From positions 1 through 46,319 of the forward strand of contig JAMCWA010000086.1 in assembly GCA_023475165.1 (NCBI GenBank): a DNA stretch of 46,319 nucleotides. The letters run 5' to 3'. The position numbers and the translations under genes are program-made. Of the stretch, positions 1-8,233 are shown piece by piece. Under the pieces are notes generated by a model. The model saw nothing but the letters and a program-made list of their open reading frames with translations. It ran no database searches and was not told where the DNA came from. Origin of the DNA: Bacillota bacterium. Lineage in GTDB: Bacteria > Bacillota > Sulfobacillia > JAMCWA01. Position 1 is the stretch's first letter. Every line of letters starts with the position of its first letter.

Positions 1-223
1 CGTTCGTCAGACCGTGGCCAGGAACATCTATCTTTCGCCGGCCGCCAGGCGGCAAAAGCGCCTGACCCCATCCCCCCTTTCCGGAAAACTATTCGTAACG
101 GCTGCGGCTCAAGTGTGAAATCTGTCCGCCCCATTTCCCCTCCGGGTCGAGGCATTCACCCAGCCTGCACCAGCGCTGGGTGCCGCCTTCCCTATACCTC
201 CGCCGGAGGATAGGGCGCTTTCC
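1..223. other. Intergenic stretch downstream of glmM with two strong hairpins
   Basis: No gene is visible. Immediately after the glmM stop (minus strand) lies a hairpin at 190-215 with arms CCCTAT-CCTCC and GGAGG-TATAGGG around a GGC loop. A second hairpin follows at 157-182 with perfect 8-bp arms (CACCCAGC/GCTGGGTG). Neither is followed by a T-run, so they are not classical terminators. They may be RNA-stabilising or regulatory elements ahead of whatever gene lies beyond the left edge. glmS often follows glmM, but that gene is outside the window. Confidence 0.45.
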
Positions 224-1577
224 CTATTCCTTTTCCCTACCCATCTCCTCCTGAATCACCTGGCCAATCCCCTGCGCCAGCTCCTCCAGGCGCCGCTTCT
301 CCGGCCCTTCCAGCATGACCCGAACCAGGGGTTCCGTCCCCGAGGGCCGGACCAGCACCCGCCCCATTTCCCCCAATTCCTCCTCAGCCGACCGGATGGC
401 CTTCCGGATTCTGGCATTGTCCTCCAGACCCTCTTTTCTCTTAACCCGGAAGTTCAACAGAACCTGGGGCATCTTCTGGACCACGGTCGCCAGCGAAGAC
501 AGGGGCTGATCTCCTTCCCGCATTACGGCCAGGAGCTGCAGGGCCGTAAGGATACCGTCGCCCGTGGTGCTGTGTTCCAGGAAGATCAGGTGCCCCGACT
601 GCTCTCCCCCCAGGGTGAGGTCGCGCTTTAACATCTCCTCCAGGACATAGCGGTCGCCTACTTTGGTCTTTACAACGCGGCCGCCAGCCCGCTTCATAGC
701 CAGATCTAAACCCAGGTTGCTCATGACCGTAAGCGACGATGGTATTCTCCTTAAGCCTCCCTTTTCGCAAGAGGTCAAGGCCACAGATGGCCATGATCTG
801 GTCACCATCCACCACTTGTCCCTTTTCATCCACCGCCATGACCCGATCGGCATCCCCGTCGTGGGCCAGCCCCAGATCAGCGCCGTGGTGGAGGACCGCC
901 TCTTGTAACCCCCGGGGGTGGGTGGAACCACAGGCCACATTGATATTTAACCCGTTGGGCCGGTCGTTAATGGGAATTACCTCAACCCCCAGACGGCGCA
1001 GGACCTCCGGCGCAATCTGACTGGCCGAGCCGTTGGCCGCATCTACTACGATCTTTAGACCGGAAAGGTTCCCGGGCAAGGTACTCATCAGGTACTGAAT
1101 GTACCGTTCCACCTCACCTTCCGCCGCCAAGACCCGGCCCACCCCTTCGCCCGTAGGGCGCGGGAGATCATCCCGGTGGTCCCGCACCAACTCCTCCAGA
1201 CGATCCTCTACCTCATCGGGGAGCTTATACCCGCCTCGGGTAAAGAACTTGATCCCATTATACTCAGCCGGGTTGTGAGAAGCCGAGATCATGACCCCGC
1301 CCGCGGCCCCCAGGTTTCGTGCCAGATAGGCCACAGCCGGTGTACTGACCACCCCCAATCGCAGAACGTCAGCCCCTGCCGAGTTTATCCCCGCCATCAT
1401 GGCCGCCTCCAGCAGGTCACCCGAGAGCCGGGTGTCTTTACCAATGACGATGCGCGGTCTCTCCTCAGCCTCTTGCAAGAAACTCACCACGGCTCGGCCG
1501 AGGCGATAGGCCAATTCCGGCGAAAGCTCCGTGTTCGCAACACCTCTAACTCCGTCGGTTCCAAAGAGTCGTCCCAT
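224..1577 (-). CDS. glmM: Phosphoglucosamine mutase GlmM, split by a single-base frameshift
   Basis: GlmM converts glucosamine-6-phosphate to glucosamine-1-phosphate in the cytoplasm, for UDP-GlcNAc and peptidoglycan synthesis. The N-terminus (MGRLFGTDGVRGVAN) and the phosphoserine loop MISASHNP are clear. The metal loop DGDADR and, after the shift, the sugar loop GGEQSGH and phosphate-binding RPSGTEP are also present. The reading frame breaks near 731-732: in the frame carrying NTIVA the next residues become YGHEQ, whereas removing one A on the plus strand restores NTIVATVMSNLGLD. Corrected length is 450 residues, which is normal for GlmM. It is last in the cdaA-cdaR-glmM set. An essential gene broken by one base suggests a sequencing or assembly error, but real decay cannot be excluded. 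Confidence 0.93.
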
Positions 1578-1646
1578 CCTGCACCTCGCTTGCTGACGCG
1601 CTTCCTCCCATATTATATTACCTGGCCAAGGATCTGTCTTTAGCCT

Positions 1647-2855
1647 CTATCGCTTCTTCACCGTAACTGTCACGCTCGCCGGTTCGACCGACACCACCTT
1701 GGTACCTTGCGGTGTCAAGACATGAACCACGGTCTCGCTTTGACCCTCGCCCAGACCTTCCAGATCGATGAATACCTCCAGGTTTTCCGGCCGGAGCTTG
1801 TCCAGAAGGAGCTTGGGGCCACCCACGGTTACCCGGACTGTCACTGGATTGGCCATGGCCAGCAGGTCTGGAGCCGTATTACGAATGCGCAAAGGTATAT
1901 CGGAGAACACCCTCTCATCCTGAGCCTCAATTATGGAAATGGTCACCTTGACAGAGGGAGCATCCACCAGGGTCACTCCCGGCGGGACCTGCAATTCAAC
2001 ATTGGTCGTCACGTCCGCGGCGGCATCGGCCACGCTCACCGCCCGCGTGGAAAGAGACTGGATTGCTGACAACCGGTCCTCTGTGGCCCGGATCTTTACT
2101 TTGTCCGGCGTGGTGGTGTATTGACCGACCCGGTAGCCCTCCCGCGGTCGCCCCGAGATGACCACCTGAACAGGTACCACCTTGCTCGGGGGAAGTTTGG
2201 TCATCTTTATATCCACGGTGGCTATTCCGGGAATAACGGTAATCCCCTCGAGGACCCTTCCCTCTCCATCTACCGGGTGTAGCGGGACGGTTTTGGAAAT
2301 ATCGGCCGCCGCCCCGGTTATGTCCAACTCTGCCAAAACCCGGTCGACATTACGCAAGCGACTGGCAGGGCCCTGCACGGTGACGTTGGCCACCTGCGGC
2401 TTGATGGACGCCACCTGGAATTCTGCATTCGGCAGCCCCGATGGTCGTACCTCAATGGGGACCACTCGCGTCGCCAGAGAATCAACAATTACCACAGCCT
2501 GAGGTGGCAGTACTTCCTTCAACTCCACCCCTTTAGGCAGAGTTACACTGATGGGATAGGTTCCTTGTCCGGGATTGATTCCTTTGAGATTTACAGTGGC
2601 GGCAAAGTCCGGACGATCCAGGTTGGCCATGGTTCGCCTCTGACCCTGTACCTTGACCGCCACCATTTTGGGTTGGAGGTCCAGGAGCACCAGTCCAGAC
2701 CCGAGATTGCTGGCTCCAACAGCTATATTGCGAAAGGTTTCCTCCACCGGTGGGTTCTGTTCCCCAATGGCCAAAAACCAAAGAACCACCGCCAGGAGAA
2801 CGGAGAATGCTTTCAGGGCCAGATCCTTCTCCAGCCACTTTTCCACTGAACCCAC
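1647..2855 (-). CDS. cdaR: CdaR, YbbR-domain regulator of the diadenylate cyclase
   Basis: This 402-residue protein has one N-terminal membrane segment (about residues 14-30, AFSVLLAVVLWFLAIG). Four or so YbbR repeats of 75-90 residues follow; these are extracytoplasmic beta-rich modules recognisable by recurring VxxxGP/VxVTI patterns. In Bacillus-type bacteria CdaR binds CdaA at the membrane and modulates its activity, and the cdaA-cdaR-glmM order seen here is the conserved one. The open frame begins at a GTG; another GTG three codons in (2846) gives MEKWLEKDL, and both share the upstream purine-rich AGGGTAGGTGGG, so the start is uncertain by three codons. The stop is 69 bp upstream of glmM. 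Confidence 0.9.
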   Translation of the reverse strand: MGSVEKWLEKDLALKAFSVLLAVVLWFLAIGEQNPPVEETFRNIAVGASNLGSGLVLLDLQPKMVAVKVQGQRRTMANLDRPDFAATVNLKGINPGQGTYPISVTLPKGVELKEVLPPQAVVIVDSLATRVVPIEVRPSGLPNAEFQVASIKPQVANVTVQGPASRLRNVDRVLAELDITGAAADISKTVPLHPVDGEGRVLEGITVIPGIATVDIKMTKLPPSKVVPVQVVISGRPREGYRVGQYTTTPDKVKIRATEDRLSAIQSLSTRAVSVADAAADVTTNVELQVPPGVTLVDAPSVKVTISIIEAQDERVFSDIPLRIRNTAPDLLAMANPVTVRVTVGGPKLLLDKLRPENLEVFIDLEGLGEGQSETVVHVLTPQGTKVVSVEPASVTVTVKKR

Positions 2856-2876
2856 CTACCCTTCTCGCCCCGGCGG

Positions 2877-2996
2877 TTTGGCTAAAGCTGCCAGAAGCCC
2901 GATCGCCATCAAACGTGGCACAGACTATGGCGTCTTTTGGCTAAAGACGCCAGAAGAACGTCTGTTATCAAGCTTTTTGCAGACTATGGCGTCTTT
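2877..2996. repeat. Tandem repeat, two units of 59-bp period, between cdaA and cdaR
   Basis: Unit 1 runs about 2877-2935 and unit 2 about 2936-2996. Both begin TTTGGCTAAAG and carry AGACTATGGCGTCTTT at the same offset (45 bases); the centre is diverged. The junction forms a perfect 10-bp hairpin (TGGCGTCTTT-TGGCT-AAAGACGCCA, 2928-2952). It sits inside the cdaA-cdaR intergenic gap, so it will be in the transcript if the genes are cotranscribed. Confidence 0.75.
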
Positions 2997-3010
2997 GCTC
3001 GGGCGCGTCA

Positions 3011-3046
3011 AACCACTCCAGACGCAGTTTTTCAGCAGTCTCCTAA
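3011..3046. repeat. Interspersed repeat family 1, copy a
   Basis: The core is AGACGCAGTTTTTCAGCAG followed by TCTCCTAAGA. It matches copies at 4831-4858, 6241-6262, 18028-18050 (inverted) and 20865-20890. All lie in or at the edges of intergenic gaps. No open frame or transposase is associated. Confidence 0.6.
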
Positions 3047-3064
3047 GACTAAGCTTCGGCTGTC

Positions 3065-3880
3065 TCATTCCCGGTTTACCGGCTGGGGAGCCGCTCCCAC
3101 CTTAGGTTGGTAAAGGGCTGTGAGCATCTCCCGCAGGGTCCGGGAATCCAGGTGCCGGATTAACTTGCCCCCGTTGGCCAGGGAGACGGTTGCTGTCTCC
3201 TCAGAAACGACGATGACCAGAGCGTCGGAGACCTCGGAAACCCCCAGAGCGGCCCGGTGCCGGCTGCCAAATTCGACCCCCAGATTGGCGGCATCGGTCA
3301 TGGGCAAAAAGCAAGCCGCCGCCTGGACGCGATTGCCGCGGATGATGACCGCACCGTCATGCAGAGGGGTATTGGGTACAAAGATATTCACCAGAAACTC
3401 GGGAGACACCAGCCCATCAATCTTGATGCCGGTTTCAATATAGTCGCCCAGTCCCGTCTCCCTTTCCAGGAGGATCAATGCCCCAGTATGGTTGTGGGCT
3501 AGGATTTCCGTAGCCCGTACCAGGTCATCCAGCATCTTCTTAATGTCTTCTTCTTTAAGTAGAGTCAGCGGGCGAGCAAAGAGTTTTCCCCGTCCCAGGT
3601 GCTCTAAGGCCCGCCGCAGTTCTGGCTGAAAAACCACGGGCAGGGCAACGATCAACATCATACGAATGTTTTGCAGGAGCCAATTGATAGTATAAAGCTG
3701 CAGCCACTGACTGATGAAGGTGGCCACAAAAAGGATGATCAGACCGCGAATGAGTTGAACGGCCCGCGTCCCCCGCACCAGAAGGAAAAGCCGGTAGATC
3801 AGATAGGCCACCAGGCTAATATCTAAAACGGCCCGGGCGATATCGGTAGGAGTTAAAAAGCGGAGCTGGCTCAAAAACAT
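3065..3880 (-). CDS. cdaA: Diadenylate cyclase CdaA (DisA_N/DAC domain)
   Basis: CdaA makes c-di-AMP from two ATP at the cytoplasmic face of the membrane. Three N-terminal membrane helices (about residues 17-35, 42-60 and 68-85) precede the DAC domain. The catalytic DGA motif (LHDGAVIIRGN, residues 175-177) and the RHR motif (GSRHRAALG, 207-209) are both intact. Length, 271 residues, is normal. The ATG has the SD GAGGTGA. It heads the cdaA-cdaR-glmM gene set; GlmM is a known partner and inhibitor of CdaA in related bacteria, tying cell-wall precursor supply to c-di-AMP. The rex terminator upstream suggests cdaA has its own promoter. Confidence 0.95.
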   Translation of the reverse strand: MFLSQLRFLTPTDIARAVLDISLVAYLIYRLFLLVRGTRAVQLIRGLIILFVATFISQWLQLYTINWLLQNIRMMLIVALPVVFQPELRRALEHLGRGKLFARPLTLLKEEDIKKMLDDLVRATEILAHNHTGALILLERETGLGDYIETGIKIDGLVSPEFLVNIFVPNTPLHDGAVIIRGNRVQAAACFLPMTDAANLGVEFGSRHRAALGVSEVSDALVIVVSEETATVSLANGGKLIRHLDSRTLREMLTALYQPKVGAAPQPVNRE

Positions 3881-3965
3881 GGCGTCACCTCAAAAAGACA
3901 GAGGTAAAGTCTCCTATCCTCCATCTTCTATCCTCCGGTTTATTAGTATAGCAGAAAACTGGAAA

Positions 3966-3994
3966 ACAAGAAATAAGCCCGCCAAAAAGCGGGC
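3966..3994 (-). terminator. Intrinsic terminator of rex
   Basis: On the minus strand GCCCGC-TTTTTG-GCGGGC (3977-3994) is followed by TTATTTCTTG. It lies about 60 bp beyond the rex stop and separates rex from cdaA. Confidence 0.7.
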
Positions 3995-4055
3995 CCTTTT
4001 TGATAGCCAGCAAGATTCTAACCTCTCTCTTCGCAGCATATGCCGCCGATCGGTC

Positions 4056-4727
4056 TTACATTTCCTCCTCGTCCTCGTCTTCTTCCGTTTCCTCATCCTG
4101 GTCACGCCGGTTGGTGAAATAAACCAGGCTCTGCAATTCGATGGTTAAATCGATGTTTTGAATGTAAGTCTTGCCGCGCGCCTTCAGTTTGGCGGGAGAA
4201 AAATTGAGGATAGCCTCAATACCGGCCTCCGTCAACGAATCGGCCACTTTCTGGGCCTCCGGTGCCGGTACGGCGATGATGGCCATCTTGATCTGTTGTT
4301 TTTGCGCCACTGCCTTTAAGTCTTCCATGGGGAGAATCTCCACCCCGGCGATGGACTTACCGATCTTATCCCAGTCGTTATCGAAGATGGCCACTATCCG
4401 AACATCCTTATGCTTGGCCAAGTTGAAGCGGGCCAGGGCCGTTCCCAGATTCCCGGCCCCTACCAGGGCCACCCTGGTTTCTCGGTTCAGGCCAAGGATT
4501 TTCCTTATCTGATGGCCCAGCTGGCTGGTGTCGTAACCGACTCCCCTGGTCCCAAAAGCGCCGAAATAGGCCAGGTCTTTTCTAATCTGTTCTGAGGAAA
4601 ATCCGGTCCGGATAGACAGTTCGGCCGAGGAGACAATCTGGATATCCTCGGAAGTCAGCTCATTGAGGACCCTCAGGTAGATAGGGAGACGCCTGATCGC
4701 CACCTCTGGTATCTTTATCCTGCGCAA
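4056..4727 (-). CDS. rex: Redox-sensing transcriptional repressor Rex
   Basis: Rex senses NADH/NAD+ and represses fermentative and respiratory genes. The N-terminal winged helix (IPEVAIRRLPIYLRVLNEL, then SSAELSIRTGFSSEQIRKDLAYFG) and the Rossmann NAD-binding motif VALVGAGNLGTAL are clear. I place the start at a TTG (4727), because GGAGGGG lies 5-7 bases upstream; the in-frame ATG at 4751 has no SD and adds eight unusual residues. This gives 223 residues. The C-terminus carries an acidic tail (DQDEETEEDEDEEEM) beyond the usual end of the family. It is downstream of the prenyl synthase and followed by its own terminator. Confidence 0.95.
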   Translation of the reverse strand: MRRIKIPEVAIRRLPIYLRVLNELTSEDIQIVSSAELSIRTGFSSEQIRKDLAYFGAFGTRGVGYDTSQLGHQIRKILGLNRETRVALVGAGNLGTALARFNLAKHKDVRIVAIFDNDWDKIGKSIAGVEILPMEDLKAVAQKQQIKMAIIAVPAPEAQKVADSLTEAGIEAILNFSPAKLKARGKTYIQNIDLTIELQSLVYFTNRRDQDEETEEDEDEEEM

Positions 4728-4830
4728 GAGAACCCCTCCAAAGAGCAGCATTGATGAAGGCGGTCATATTCTATCCTTACATGCCATTCAGAAAACAGCA
4801 GGCGGAGGAATAGGGGCGATGAAACATTTA

Positions 4831-4858
4831 AGACGCAGTTCGTCAGCACTCTCCTAGA
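4831..4858. repeat. Interspersed repeat family 1, copy b
   Basis: AGACGCAGTTCGTCAGCAC then TCTCCTAGAA, about 90% identical to copy a. The CTA that forms the stop codon of the prenyl synthase gene (minus strand) lies within this repeat. Confidence 0.55.
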
Positions 4859-5867
4859 ACCTCCGGACCCGAAGATGCTCAGCCAGGTCATCCAGGGCGG
4901 CCCTTTCATTGCCAGTCGGTAACTGCCGCAGACTGGCTCTGGCCTTTTCCACATATTCTGAGGCCAGGGAGAACGCATATTCAAAGGAACGTTCCGCCTC
5001 GAGGAGGAATCTGATCTCGGAAATCTCCTCCTCCGCGGGGGGGCCCTCTCCCAGGATCTCTCTGATCCGAGAACCGGCTGATCCCCGCAGGGCATGGAGC
5101 ACCGGTAGGGTGATCACCCCCGAACGTAAGTCCCCCCCACTGGGCTTGCCCAGAAGACCAGGGTCAGCCTGGAAGTCCAAAAGATCGTCAATGATCTGAA
5201 ACGCCACCCCGGCATTGTAACCGTAAGAGGCCAGGGCTTCTATCTCTTCCTCCCGGGCTCCCCCGATAATCCCTCCCAGGCGGCAACAGCCGGCAATGAA
5301 AACCGCGGTCTTTCGTCCAATCCGCAGGAGGTAATCCTCCTCGCTCTGGAGCAGGTCAAAGGTCCGTAGGCTCTGATCTATTTCGCCGGTGCACATTTCG
5401 AAAACGGCATCCGCCATGGTCTGAACCAGCCTGGGATCACCATCTCTCGCCAAGATGGAAAGGGCCCTGGCGTATAAGAAGTCCCCGGCTAGAACCGATA
5501 CCTTTTCGCCCCAGCGGGCATTAACGGTGGGCACACCGCGGCGGGTCCCGGCCCGGTCGATGACATCATCGTGCACCAACGTGGCGGTATGGATAATTTC
5601 CACCGCCGCCGCTGCTGGAATGGCTCTCCCGGCATCATACCGGTGCAGTCTGGCCGACAATAGCACCAAGGCGGGGCGCAATCGCTTGCCACCGCCGTTC
5701 ACCAGGTGGGTAGATATTTCCTGGATGTAGGGCAAGTCACCGGAGAGCTCCGACTGCATTACCTCCTCAACTTTCCCCAAGTCCTGGGCAATGCCGTCAT
5801 ACAGCGCCCCTAGGCGTCCCTGCATTTCGTTGATCTTCACTGAACCACCCACCGCTACGAATATCAC
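4854..5867 (-). CDS. Polyprenyl diphosphate synthase (heptaprenyl/nonaprenyl type)
   Basis: An all-helical trans-isoprenyl diphosphate synthase that elongates allylic diphosphates with IPP, probably for the menaquinone side chain. The first aspartate-rich motif is HDDVID (residues 99-104) and the second is DDLLD (227-231); GGGKRLRP (58-65) binds the substrate diphosphate. The small-residue pattern ahead of the first motif (IIHTATLVHDD) fits long-chain products. Length is 337 residues from a GTG with a poor SD; an alternative GTG nine codons later starts VKINEMQGR and is equally plausible. The stop falls inside an interspersed repeat. HepT is the likeliest assignment but chain length cannot be read from sequence. 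Confidence 0.85.
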   Translation of the reverse strand: MIFVAVGGSVKINEMQGRLGALYDGIAQDLGKVEEVMQSELSGDLPYIQEISTHLVNGGGKRLRPALVLLSARLHRYDAGRAIPAAAAVEIIHTATLVHDDVIDRAGTRRGVPTVNARWGEKVSVLAGDFLYARALSILARDGDPRLVQTMADAVFEMCTGEIDQSLRTFDLLQSEEDYLLRIGRKTAVFIAGCCRLGGIIGGAREEEIEALASYGYNAGVAFQIIDDLLDFQADPGLLGKPSGGDLRSGVITLPVLHALRGSAGSRIREILGEGPPAEEEISEIRFLLEAERSFEYAFSLASEYVEKARASLRQLPTGNERAALDDLAEHLRVRRF

Positions 5868-6122
5868 CTTTTCTCAGAAGTCTCTCCGATCTAGATTAAC
5901 ACATTTTTCGCTTTTTAGCTAGATTGTTTTGTTTGTTACCGGACAAACTTTTTGCCCCCACATCTGCCCTTTTCCAGGTGCCGGGTAGTTCCTTGCTTCA
6001 CTTATATCTCCCGAGGAGCTGGCCTTTCCTTTTGTTATATTCAACACGAGAATCGTCATTCCTGCTAATGAATTGCGAAATAAGCAAATACTCCACCGGA
6101 ATCGGACGGCCGGGACCGGGGG

Positions 6123-6156
6123 TGAGATTGGAAAAAAAGCGTCCCCGGCATATCCC
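6123..6156. repeat. Direct repeat TGAGATTGGAAAAAA..GTCCCCGGCATATCCC, copy 1
   Basis: Near-identical to 6196-6228, differing by one extra A and one C/T change. Read on the minus strand it is a GGGATATGCCGGGGACAC type of sequence followed by a T-run, a pattern reminiscent of elements near IS200/REP-type transposases. No transposase is present. Confidence 0.65.
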
Positions 6157-6195
6157 TCGCCCGCCTGGAGTGAGCTGAAGAAGGTGGTTCGGATG

Positions 6196-6228
6196 TGAGA
6201 TTGGAAAAAAGTGTCCCCGGCATATCCC
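6196..6228. repeat. Direct repeat, copy 2
   Basis: Second copy of the repeat at 6123-6156, 73 bp further on in the same orientation. Confidence 0.65.
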
Positions 6229-6292
6229 CCAGGATTAACCACTCCAAACGCAGTTTGTCACCGACCCCTCGGGATAATGCCGGAGTGCCGTT

Positions 6293-6775
6293 CTAAGAGC
6301 GCGATTTATGAAGGAAATAGGCCCCAATGAAACCTCCCAAGAGACCGCTGCTGAAAGCGGCGGCATCGGACCCGAGAGCAGTTCCAGCAATGAGGCCGGA
6401 AATGACCCCCAGGATAAAACCCAAGACCATGCCTACCAGGTATGCCCCCAAACCCGAGAACTTTTCCGTCGCCAGGTCGACCCCGACCATGGACCCCAAA
6501 GCTCCAGCCAATCCGATATAACCGTTGATATACCATTCTCTCCGGGCCTCAATCTCCGGGAGATCTGGTTCGAAGTAACTCCTCGGGTCCAACATATCCC
6601 CATCCTGTCTCGCTAAGGCGGTTCGCCCGGCGCCTCCATATGATTCGCCGGCATACCCTTGCCCCTGCTGAGCCGACCAGACTGACCTCTCAGAGCCAAG
6701 ATCAACGCCATTGGGGAAAGCCACATCGGGCCCGGCAACCTCCGTCTCCCTCACCCGAAGATCTCCACATTTCAT
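6293..6775 (-). CDS. Small membrane protein of unknown function
   Basis: I do not recognise a family. Start is the ATG of MKCGDLRVRE, because GGAGGTGAGGTT lies directly upstream; the longer frame to 6841 lacks an SD. The 160 residues divide into a soluble polar N-terminal half (to about residue 80, Gly/Ser/Ala-rich in the middle) and a C-terminal half. The latter has two or three Gly/Ala-rich hydrophobic segments (INGYIGLAGALGSMVG, YLVGMVLGFILGVISG, FSSGLLGGFIGAYFL) with glycine-zipper spacing, and ends in a short basic tail HKSRS. It stands alone between repeats. Confidence 0.7.
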   Translation of the reverse strand: MKCGDLRVRETEVAGPDVAFPNGVDLGSERSVWSAQQGQGYAGESYGGAGRTALARQDGDMLDPRSYFEPDLPEIEARREWYINGYIGLAGALGSMVGVDLATEKFSGLGAYLVGMVLGFILGVISGLIAGTALGSDAAAFSSGLLGGFIGAYFLHKSRS

Positions 6776-6985
6776 AACCTCACCTCCTTGCCAGAGGGAA
6801 TCCGGGGGACTGTGGGAAAGTATCTTCCATATTGTACGCAAAGCCGGTCAGGGGGGTTACCCGGGGGGCCTCCCTGAAGTGGTGCCGCAGAGAATCAAGT
6901 AAAGATAGGGGCACCGAAACCGCAGTTTGTTTGTGGCCTCCTGGTACTTATCCCAGGCCGACTGGCGTAAACTCAGAGAAGACGC

Positions 6986-6991
6986 TATAAT
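6986..6991 (+). promoter_or_regulatory. Possible -10 box for the YerB-like gene
   Basis: TATAAT on the plus strand, about 75 bp upstream of the lipoprotein gene. The hexamer 17 bases further upstream (TGGCGT) is a poor -35, so this is tentative. Confidence 0.3.
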
Positions 6992-7066
6992 TGGTGATGT
7001 CAAGACTGGGAAATAGGAATCTTGATCAGGAGATGAAGAACTGCCGCAAAGGGGTGGCTGTAACCC

Positions 7067-8233
7067 ATGACCAGGCATGACCTTACTCCCCTTGCCCCGA
7101 AAGCCTCCACCGCTGGCAGAAGGGAAATCAGGCCTGCTTTTGCTATGCTCCAGCTTCCCAGACGCGCCCGTGGGGGGCAGGCAGGCTATCGGAGCAGAAA
7201 TTGCTGGGGAATTGTCCTGCTTCTGATCTTACTCTTTTTTTCCCCGCCTGGGTGTTCGCCCCGGACGGCGCCTGAGGCCAGCCCCCCGGCGGCTCCCGCT
7301 CCCCCTCCGACCAGCGCTGAAAAAGGAGAACCAAAGCCCCTTCCCCCTTCGCCCATTACCGGCCTTCCCTACGAAAAAGGCGGGAGCCTGGTGGCCGTGA
7401 TGGTGGAAAACTCCACCGCGGCTCGACCGCAAAGCGGTCTTTCGCAGGCGGACCTGGTTTACGAGATCCTGGCGGAAGGCGGTATCACCCGCTTTATGGC
7501 CCTTTATTTCGCGCAGTCCCCGCCCGTGGTAGGCCCGGTGCGGAGTGCCCGGCCCTATTTTGTCATGCTGGCCAAGGAGTGGGGGGCTATCTATGCCCAC
7601 TGCGGCGGGGACCCCAAGGATCTGGAGCCCATTCAGAAGTGGAAGGTCATCGATGTCGATGAGATACCGCACGGCAAGCCCTTTTGGCGGGATAACACCC
7701 GCAAGTCGCCGCACAACCTGTACACCAGCATCGACGGCCTGCGAAAATTCATTGGCCGGGCCCTGCCCGAACCTACCGCCAGGTTTGCCTTCGCCCCCTG
7801 GTCGGAAAATCCGGTGAAGCGTCTGGACATAGCCTATCACAAGGACTACACCGTTTCCTATCGCCTCAAAACCGCGGAAAGCGCGGGGCCCACCTCCTCC
7901 GGCCCGCCTACCTCCTCTTACCAACGGTATATGAATGACCAGCTTCACCTGGACCGGGAGAGCCAAGAAGCCCTCAGCGTCTCCAACATTTTGATCCAGG
8001 TGGCCAAGAGCCGCGTCGCCTACCCCGACGGCGGGTTAACCATCGACCTTATTGGAAAGGGCAAAGCCAGCTATGTCCTGGGGGGAAGATTCCTGGAGGG
8101 ATATTGGGAAAAGAAGACGGTGGAGTCGCCGACCCGTTTCTACACCTCCGATGGCCAGGCGATTCAGTTGACGCCGGGACAGACCTGGATCCAGATAGTA
8201 CCGGAAACGGCCAGGGTCACCCTAGAAAAGTAG
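7067..8233 (+). CDS. YerB-family (DUF3048) lipoprotein
   Basis: A secreted lipoprotein of the DUF3048/YerB family; the biochemical role of the family is not established. A hydrophobic signal segment (about residues 47-59) ends in the lipobox FSPPGC, with lipidated Cys63. A Pro-rich linker follows. The DUF3048 domain (about 85-385) includes SGLSQADLVYEILAEGGITRF, VGPVRSARPYF and AHCGGDP. The first ATG of the frame gives 388 residues and an unusually long pre-signal region, with AAGGGGTGG about 8 bases upstream; a later internal start is possible. It is one of few plus-strand genes and faces the deacetylase tail to tail. Confidence 0.82.
   Translation: MTRHDLTPLAPKASTAGRREIRPAFAMLQLPRRARGGQAGYRSRNCWGIVLLLILLFFSPPGCSPRTAPEASPPAAPAPPPTSAEKGEPKPLPPSPITGLPYEKGGSLVAVMVENSTAARPQSGLSQADLVYEILAEGGITRFMALYFAQSPPVVGPVRSARPYFVMLAKEWGAIYAHCGGDPKDLEPIQKWKVIDVDEIPHGKPFWRDNTRKSPHNLYTSIDGLRKFIGRALPEPTARFAFAPWSENPVKRLDIAYHKDYTVSYRLKTAESAGPTSSGPPTSSYQRYMNDQLHLDRESQEALSVSNILIQVAKSRVAYPDGGLTIDLIGKGKASYVLGGRFLEGYWEKKTVESPTRFYTSDGQAIQLTPGQTWIQIVPETARVTLEK

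Larger units (their letters stand above)
5868..6292. other. 425-bp gene-free stretch with repeats and a dyad
   Basis: No convincing gene. It contains a perfect dyad GTTTGT-TACCGG-ACAAAC at 5931-5948, upstream of the prenyl synthase. The dyad is a possible operator, though it does not match the longer Rex consensus. The stretch also holds two direct copies of a 33-34-bp repeat (6123-6156 and 6196-6228) and a family-1 repeat fragment at 6241-6262. The short open frames here look like noise. Confidence 0.6.

Noticed and set aside
190..220. glmS ribozyme downstream of glmM
   Set aside because: The minus strand has AGCGCC followed by a hairpin, as in the ribozyme 5' end, and glmS would be a sensible next gene. 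The conserved core (GUUGACGAGG, UUAUCGA and the following GGCGG segment) is not present in order.
3879..4148. Plus-strand open frame overlapping the rex 3' end
   Set aside because: It is a shadow of rex and its terminator, without SD or family similarity.
5931..5948. Rex operator upstream of the prenyl synthase
   Set aside because: GTTTGT-TACCGG-ACAAAC is a perfect dyad, but its arms are shorter and its spacing differs from the TTGTTAA-N4-TTAACAA type site, so I do not call it a Rex box.
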